Shown here piece after piece: positions 58,714 to 64,000 of a stretch of 64,000 nt of DNA (position 1 is the stretch's first letter; each line of letters begins with the position of its first letter). The position numbers and the translations under genes were made by a program. The notes under the pieces are model-generated. The model saw nothing but the letters and a program-made list of their open reading frames with translations, did no database searches and was not told the origin of the DNA. This stretch comes from DASVCN01 sp040905665. GTDB lineage: Bacteria; Deinococcota; Deinococci; Deinococcales; Trueperaceae. The DNA lies in the NCBI GenBank assembly GCA_040905665.1, contig JBBDRD010000027.1, positions 124,001 to 188,000 of the forward strand, read 5' to 3'.

Positions 58714-60945
58714 CTAAAAGACGGAACGGTCAGCGTCGTAACGTTCCACGACGCCGAACTTAGGATCGTAATCCCCCGTCCATATCCAGATTCCCTCACT
58801 CTCCGGCGTTGGCCGCATTAGAAATCCCTGCTGTTGGAGCCGCTTGGTTTGTCCGTTGAAGACGTTGACCGTGTAGGGCTGTAACTGGCGCATCGTGAAG
58901 CGGTTGATGCCTTGCGCTAGGAGAGCGTCTACGTGTTCGGGAGAGCGCTTCCGTACGACAGCGGGTTCCATGTCGTCGCCAATCATGCGGAACCGGTCAG
59001 CCACGGTGGGATAGTCGAAGCCTTTTCGAAGCGCTTGAATTCCTTCGGCGTCACGCTCAGCTAGCTCCATATAGAGCGTCCGAAAGTAATCCTCGAAAAT
59101 GCTTGCGCTATTTAGATTGGCGTTCTTTTTCAGTAATATTTCGGCTTCACGCGAAGCGGTGGCGTAGAAACCCGGGGGTGTGCGGTGGTCTTCCGGTTTG
59201 AAGACTAGCACCCGACCAAGTGCAGTCCCGTCATTACCCGTTAACTTGCCTTCGCGATTGCATCGTCCGGCGGCCTGCACAATGCTGTCGAGTGGCCCCA
59301 GAGCCCGCATTACGAAGGGAAAGTCGAGATCAACGCCCGCTTCGACCAACTGCGTTGAGACGACGCGGCAGGGCTGTCGCTGCTTGAGGCGAAGCTTGAT
59401 GCTCGCCAGAACCTGACGGCGGTGCTCAGGTGTCATGGCTGTCGAGAGGTGCAGCGCCTCGGGGTCGTCCAATGCTTCGAATAGCTCGCGGGCATGCTGC
59501 TTCAAGTTGACAATGCATAGCACCTGCTCGGCGCTGCGCATCTCTTCGGCCACCCCTTGCCAGGACAAGGGGGTGTCTATCTGTATCTCGTACTCGACCC
59601 GCGTCAAGGTTTGAAAGTAGTGTTCAGGGTTCGGCGCCAGCTCGATGATGTTTGCTAAACGTGGAAAACCGAGCCCTTCATTCAAAGCCGGTTGCGTAGC
59701 AGTGCAGAGCACCACGCTCGAGCCGTAGCGTGGGGAGGTGAGCTCGCTTAGGACATCCAATATGGGGTTCAGGAACTTTACTGGCAGGGTTTGTACCTCG
59801 TCAAGGACGATCACTGCCCTCGCGAGGTTGTGCAGCTTGCGAACTCTGCTGGTCTTGTTAGCGAAGAGCGACTCGAAAAGCTGAACCGTGGTTGTGACTA
59901 CCACGGGTACATTCCAGTTTTCGGTGGCGAGCCGCTGCCAGTTCAGCACGTCCCCTTCGATGTCCTCGACATTGATGGCAGAGTGATGTTCGAGTACGTT
60001 GTCGCTGCCTAAAACATCGCGGTAGGAATCTGCCGTCTGTTGAGTGATGGTGGTGTACGGAATAGCAACAACGACACGTTCAAGGTTATGCGCTTTTGCA
60101 TGCTCGAGCGCAAAGCCAAGAGCTGCCTTCGTTTTCCCTCCGCCAGTGGGTACCGTGAGTTTGAAAAAGCCGGTAGGCGCGGCCGCATTATTTACAACCG
60201 CTTCGTATATTTCGCGCCTAGCGACGTTTACAGGGGTCGATTCGGCACTCTGCATGAAGGCTTGATGGTTTTCACGGAGCGTGTCGCCAAGCTCGGAAAG
60301 GTTGCTGAAATCTATTCGCCGCTGAGCGTACTTCTCCGGGCTCATCCAAGCTTCGGTATCAGTGTGGTCGGCGTCTACGAGCACAGAGAGCAGCATGCGG
60401 ATGAAGAACTCACGGCTGTGCTGGCTCTCGAACGGGGGGAGTTGTGGGATTTCCAACATTAAGCGCTTGAGGTCGGGGAACTGTCCAGCCGCATCGGCTA
60501 CAACTGACCGGACTTCCGGAGCATTCATGCCCGCAACCAGTCTCGTCTCTACGTCGTTCAGCTCCTGAAGACCACCGTGGTGGTTCAGGATCGGCCAAGC
60601 GAGTTCGCTCCCTTGAGCTGTTGTACCCAACTTTGGAAACTGTGCGTGATAAGCACTTCGCGCCACTATCGCTCCATGGATGGCGTGTTGGACGCTACCT
60701 CGCTTCGGAGGTGCGCCCTTTCCTCTCACAGCAAGGTGGGCTTGCCACAAATATTTCTGAAACTCTTCACCGAACTTTCCGATGTCGTGCAGCAGTCCGG
60801 CCCAATAGCCAAAGATGCCCGCATCGAACTTTTCAGCATTGACTTTCGCGTAATGCGCCACACAAACAAGATGCTCGGCAAGGCTGTGCCACTCGTCGGA
60901 TCCCTCCCTGGGCGTGTGTGCGGCGGGCTCAGAGGGGCGGGACAT
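58714..60945 (-). CDS. cas3: Cas3 nuclease-helicase
   Basis: The protein has 743 aa. An N-terminal HD nuclease domain is seen (SLAEHLVCVAHYAKVNAEKF, then GLLHDIGKFGEEFQ). The helicase has Walker A in VPTGGGKTKAALGFA, motif II DEVQ in VIVLDEVQTLP, TATQPALNEGL, and motif VI in DSIVQAAGRCNREG. It is recruited to Cascade-bound DNA to unwind and degrade the invader. It is the first gene of the cas operon; the promoter should be in 60946-61060, where TATAAAT on the minus strand (near 61060-61066) is a candidate -10. Confidence 0.97.
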   Translation of the reverse strand: MSRPSEPAAHTPREGSDEWHSLAEHLVCVAHYAKVNAEKFDAGIFGYWAGLLHDIGKFGEEFQKYLWQAHLAVRGKGAPPKRGSVQHAIHGAIVARSAYHAQFPKLGTTAQGSELAWPILNHHGGLQELNDVETRLVAGMNAPEVRSVVADAAGQFPDLKRLMLEIPQLPPFESQHSREFFIRMLLSVLVDADHTDTEAWMSPEKYAQRRIDFSNLSELGDTLRENHQAFMQSAESTPVNVARREIYEAVVNNAAAPTGFFKLTVPTGGGKTKAALGFALEHAKAHNLERVVVAIPYTTITQQTADSYRDVLGSDNVLEHHSAINVEDIEGDVLNWQRLATENWNVPVVVTTTVQLFESLFANKTSRVRKLHNLARAVIVLDEVQTLPVKFLNPILDVLSELTSPRYGSSVVLCTATQPALNEGLGFPRLANIIELAPNPEHYFQTLTRVEYEIQIDTPLSWQGVAEEMRSAEQVLCIVNLKQHARELFEALDDPEALHLSTAMTPEHRRQVLASIKLRLKQRQPCRVVSTQLVEAGVDLDFPFVMRALGPLDSIVQAAGRCNREGKLTGNDGTALGRVLVFKPEDHRTPPGFYATASREAEILLKKNANLNSASIFEDYFRTLYMELAERDAEGIQALRKGFDYPTVADRFRMIGDDMEPAVVRKRSPEHVDALLAQGINRFTMRQLQPYTVNVFNGQTKRLQQQGFLMRPTPESEGIWIWTGDYDPKFGVVERYDADRSVF

Positions 60946-61060
60946 GCTACGGCTTAGCTGGAACGCCGAAATACAGGGACGGCTTTCTGGAAGCTGAACG
61001 CAAGACGGTTTCCTTCCGTTGCGATTTGCGGGTCGTATGGTTTGAGGTGCAGCTTACAAT

Positions 61061-61825
61061 TTATATTGGTGCCCTGTGCGTACAGTCGGGCGGTCCCTGC
61101 ACCGGTAGCACTCCGCCGTCGAGGCCGCGCGTCATCCGAATGGCCGAGTCAAGTGTCGACTCGTCCGGCAGCCGCTGCGCAGATGGCGGGTCGGAGAGTC
61201 CTCTGCCCGCTATCCTCTGCAGGATGTCCCGTGCCGCGCGGAAACGCCTGTGGCTAGAAGGTCCCTCTGCCATGAATCCACGGCCGATCACGTCATGCGC
61301 GAACTCCAGTCGAGCGGCGGTGATGGTGGGGGCCTTGACGATGTTCCAGAGGAAGCCGTGCTCGGGGTGAACGCTCGCAGCTCTCACCAGCTTCTTCACG
61401 TCGAGCGTGTGCTGATGGGGGTCGCATGACACTACCTGGCCGACCTTCTCGCCTCGCCTGTCGACTACGGTGTAGAGATCGTCGTGCGAGCGAACGTCCA
61501 GCTCCTGCGAGGGGTAACGGTAGCGGTGGATCGGAGCCCGGTCGGTTCCGCCCGCTCTGTCGATGAACTCGAGCCCGGCAACTCCCTTGCCGGCTACCGC
61601 CAGCGACTCCGGTTCCATCCCCTGCAGCGCGAACTTCTCCCAGAAGCTCACCTTCTCCTCGCGCCGTTCGAAGTCGATCAGGTTAGCCAGAAGTGCCCGT
61701 GCATGCTCGTCCTCGCCCCAGCTCCGCTCATCCCTAAACCACGGCCTAGACGCAACAAGCCATCCCAACAGGTTTACGGGACAGGCTCTATAGAATGCAC
61801 ATTTGTTGAAACATCCAAGGTGCAT
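61061..61825 (-). pseudogene. Fragment of a RecB-like nuclease / superfamily I helicase (TM0106-like)
   Basis: The open frame has 254 aa. Its middle, from LLANLIDFERREEKVSFWEKF through YRYPSQELDVRSHDDLYTV to FMAEGPSSHRRFRAARDIL and GGVLPVQGPPD, matches the region of TM0106-type proteins between the nuclease and helicase domains. It stops exactly where the helicase Walker A (GPPGAGKT) should begin, and the N-terminal nuclease is lost. The first residues (CFNKCAFYRACPV) do not fit the family. It is a remnant next to cas3, not a functional gene. Confidence 0.65.
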
Positions 61826-61860
61826 AGCCCACTGGTTGGCAAAGCGGACTACAGGAAAGT

Positions 61861-61881
61861 GCCCCGGCGGTGAGCCGGGGC
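61861..61881 (-). terminator. GC-rich hairpin after the NMT1-type binding protein gene
   Basis: The 8-bp stem GCCCCGGC / GCCGGGGC, loop 5 bases, lies 25 bases past the stop at 61906 (minus strand) and is followed by ACTTTCCTG. The U-tract is poor, but the position suits an intrinsic terminator. Confidence 0.5.
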
Positions 61882-61905
61882 GAGCGCTTCCTGTTCAGGA
61901 GAGAC

Positions 61906-62958
61906 TTACTGCGCTGCAACCTCGTAGATGGTGCTGTCCACGACGTCTTCGTAAGCGACCGGCTCACCAATGAGCCCTACCTGCACGAGCAGCTCGACGG
62001 TGCGATCGAACGCAGCCCGGTCGATTGCGCCAACTGCGGTATCGGGCGTGGGCTTTACCAATTCGGCGGCGCGCGCCAACTGCCAGGTCTGGTGAATGAG
62101 CGGGCTGGAGGTGCTGCCCGAGCCGGCGCAAGTGTCTCCGCAGTTCGCGAGGACTATCTGCACCGACTCCTCCTGATTCGCGACCGCGTACTCCCAGCCA
62201 CGAATGCTGGCGCGCAGGAAGCGCTCGGCGACCTCTCGACCCGACATATCCGAGCCCTTGAAATTCGCCATGTTGAGAACGTCGGGGCGGGTGAAGACCA
62301 GGTCCTCCATGATGGCGGCGTCGATATCGGCCGGGTCGAGGATGTTTAGGGTATCGAGGGGGTAGCCAAGCCCGACGATCTGGTCGAGTTCGTTGTAGGT
62401 CATGGCGCTTGCCGCGTCGACCTCGTCGGGGAATACCAGGGCGGGGTCGAAGGCGTACACGACCGCTTCGACGTCGGGGTTGGTAACCGTGGGGTCGAGG
62501 TTCGAGGTGAGCTCCATGACGTCGAAGATCACTTCGGCGGCGAACTCATTGCCGAAGCCCCACACGCCTACAGTGCGACCGGCCAGGTCGGCGAACTCTT
62601 CGATGCCCGAATCCCGCAGGGCCACCAGCCGGTAACCGGAGTCCTGGTACATCTGCGCGATCATCACCACGTCGAGACCCTGGTCGCGCTGCACCAGCAT
62701 GTTGGCGCTCCAGTCGGTGCCGAAGTCGGCATTGCCGCTGGCCACCTGCACCGTGGGGTTGACGTTGCCGCCGTCGAGGATGGTGACGTTGAGTCCCTCC
62801 TCGGCGTAGAAGCCCTTGTCCTGGGCAACGAAGTAACCCGCGAACTGCGCCTGCGGGAACCACTTCGACTGGAACGTGACCTCTACCAGGTCTTGCGCGA
62901 ACGAGAGCGGCAGTGCCAGCGCGAGTAAGAGTAAGCCCAACAATCTCGAGTTTTTCAT
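61906..62958 (-). CDS. NMT1/THI5-type ABC transporter substrate-binding protein
   Basis: The protein has 350 aa with a signal peptide (SRLLGLLLLALALPLSFAQD). The mature start VEVTFQSKWFPQAQFAGYFVAQDKGFYAEEGL is the NMT1/THI5-like motif used by binding proteins for pyrimidine precursors, riboflavin, taurine and related ligands. Further blocks are ASGNADFGTDWSANMLVQ and DLAGRTVGVWGFGNEF. The gene for an inner-membrane permease is upstream on the same strand, as in an ABC importer operon. The ligand is not determined. Confidence 0.9.
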   Translation of the reverse strand: MKNSRLLGLLLLALALPLSFAQDLVEVTFQSKWFPQAQFAGYFVAQDKGFYAEEGLNVTILDGGNVNPTVQVASGNADFGTDWSANMLVQRDQGLDVVMIAQMYQDSGYRLVALRDSGIEEFADLAGRTVGVWGFGNEFAAEVIFDVMELTSNLDPTVTNPDVEAVVYAFDPALVFPDEVDAASAMTYNELDQIVGLGYPLDTLNILDPADIDAAIMEDLVFTRPDVLNMANFKGSDMSGREVAERFLRASIRGWEYAVANQEESVQIVLANCGDTCAGSGSTSSPLIHQTWQLARAAELVKPTPDTAVGAIDRAAFDRTVELLVQVGLIGEPVAYEDVVDSTIYEVAAQ

Positions 62959-63038
62959 CTGTAACCTCCTGAAGTGCGCCTGCTGTCATGGACAATCACC
63001 GAGGCACCCGGCGGAGTATTAGGGTCCGAGTGCCGACT

Positions 63039-64000
63039 TCATCGCGGCTCCTCTCTAAATGAGGGGTGCCAGCCGGTAAGCCAACGTTCGACCAGCGACA
63101 GTAGGCTGTAGAACGCGAACGAGATGATGCTGGTCACCGCGATAGCCGCGAACACCACGTCGAATGCCCCCCGCCGGGCAGATAGGCTGATGCGCTGGCC
63201 CAGCCCCTCGGGCGGCCCGGGGATGAGGAATTCGGCGACGATGACGCTCACCACCGAGATCACCGCGGCCAGTTTCAATGCGTTGAATAGGTAGGGGAGG
63301 GAGTTGGGGAGGCGCAGCTTGAAGAACACCTCGCGCGGTTTGGCTGCGTAGGCGCGCAACAGCTCGAGCTTGAGGGGATCGACATTCACCAGCCCCTGCA
63401 CCGTGTTGAGCACGACGGGGAAGAAGGTGACGATCACGACCACCGCCGCCTTCGACTCCCAATTCACTCCAAAAGCGCGCCCTAGCACCGGGGCCAGTCC
63501 CACTATCGGAACAGCGCCGAACGCCGCGGCCAGCGGCAGGAAGCCCCGTTGCAGGAAGGGTGAGAAGGCGATGGCGATAGCCGCCGTAAAGCCGCCGATG
63601 AGGCCCAGGGTGAAGCCGAACAGCACCTCCTTGACGAAGGTGACGTAGCTGTCGGCCAAGAGAACCCGAAATGAGACCGTGAGCTGGGTCCATACGTCGA
63701 GCACGCCGGGAAATATCCCTTTTGGGACGGTATAACCGCTCACCAGCCCCTGCCAGGTGAGCAGCAGCGCGAAAGGAATCGCGGCCGGCGGCAACAGACC
63801 GCGAAGAGTGCGCTCCGCCTTGCCCGTCTCGGGTGGCAGTTCCACCAGGCTAACGCGCCACACTCCGCCCAGGCTTGCCACGAGGAAGCCCCACAGTAGA
63901 GCCCAGTAGCCCCAGTCGCCGGGTATCCGCAGCAACCACAGGGCGCTAACAGTTTGGAACGCACCGAGCAATCCCAGCGGCAGCAGGGCGACAGCCGCCC
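63039..64000 (-). CDS. ABC transporter permease of the NMT1/THI5-type importer, N-terminus outside window
   Basis: The reading frame is open to the edge at 64000 and runs past the first internal Met (63971), so the true start lies beyond the window. At least 320 aa are visible. The binding-protein-dependent permease domain has VTFVKEVLFGFTLGLIGGFTAAIAI and the EAA-like LELLRAYAAKPREVFFKLRLPNSLPYLF. An additional hydrophobic N-terminal part (LLGAFQTVSALWLLRIPGDWGYWALLWGFL) suggests a fused or longer form. The ATPase gene should lie upstream, outside the window. Confidence 0.88.
   Translation of the reverse strand, partial: AAVALLPLGLLGAFQTVSALWLLRIPGDWGYWALLWGFLVASLGGVWRVSLVELPPETGKAERTLRGLLPPAAIPFALLLTWQGLVSGYTVPKGIFPGVLDVWTQLTVSFRVLLADSYVTFVKEVLFGFTLGLIGGFTAAIAIAFSPFLQRGFLPLAAAFGAVPIVGLAPVLGRAFGVNWESKAAVVVIVTFFPVVLNTVQGLVNVDPLKLELLRAYAAKPREVFFKLRLPNSLPYLFNALKLAAVISVVSVIVAEFLIPGPPEGLGQRISLSARRGAFDVVFAAIAVTSIISFAFYSLLSLVERWLTGWHPSFREEPR

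Overview
The window is GC-rich bacterial DNA with tightly packed genes, many ATGA/TGATG start-stop overlaps, lipobox-type secreted proteins and several ABC/TRAP uptake systems. My impression is a Deinococcota (Trueperaceae-like) bacterium, but no rRNA or tRNA is present to confirm this and the assignment is tentative.

Left part (1-8.4 kb, minus strand): a translationally coupled catabolic operon of a TPP-dependent decarboxylase-like enzyme, three consecutive NTF2/SnoaL-like proteins, a GMC oxidoreductase, a DJ-1/PfpI protein, a VOC protein and an AGE-like sugar epimerase cut by the window edge. A second DJ-1-like protein lies upstream. I do not recognise the whole combination as a known pathway. 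From 8.7 to 20.5 kb there is a LuxR-type regulator, a TMEM175-like channel, an LtrA-like membrane protein and two very large Ser/Thr kinase-NTPase-TPR proteins, divergently arranged around a GAF protein and followed by a lipoprotein. From 20.6 to 27.3 kb there are a DUF488 protein, two CNNM/CorC-type proteins, a DUF421 protein, an MFS transporter and a secreted subtilisin.

Middle part (27.8-40.1 kb): a carbohydrate ABC importer with a Gfo/Idh/MocA dehydrogenase and a sugar isomerase, a complete TRAP transporter, a fumarylacetoacetase-type hydrolase, an M20 carbamoylase-type amidohydrolase, a MazEF-like toxin-antitoxin pair and a class III aminotransferase.

Right part (40.2-61.8 kb) is a defence island. 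It starts with debris (a frameshifted DUF45 metallopeptidase, a truncated hsdR, a Fic C-terminus, a truncated IS1182-type transposase). Then comes a type I-C CRISPR-Cas locus with genes in the order cas3-cas5c-cas8c-cas7c-cas4-cas1-cas2 (minus strand), a leader, and an array I counted by hand as 74 repeats and 73 spacers. An IS21-family element with a 6-bp target duplication splits one CRISPR repeat, and a second IS21-family element with a 5-bp duplication sits inside the istA gene of the first. The 45 leader-proximal spacers remain joined to the leader; 28 distal spacers are separated from it by 5.46 kb. A helicase/nuclease fragment lies upstream of cas3.

The last 2 kb holds an NMT1/THI5-type ABC binding protein and permease. 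With the amidohydrolase and aminotransferase on the other side of the island, these could be parts of one pyrimidine/hydantoin-type catabolic region into which the defence island was inserted. That reading is inference.
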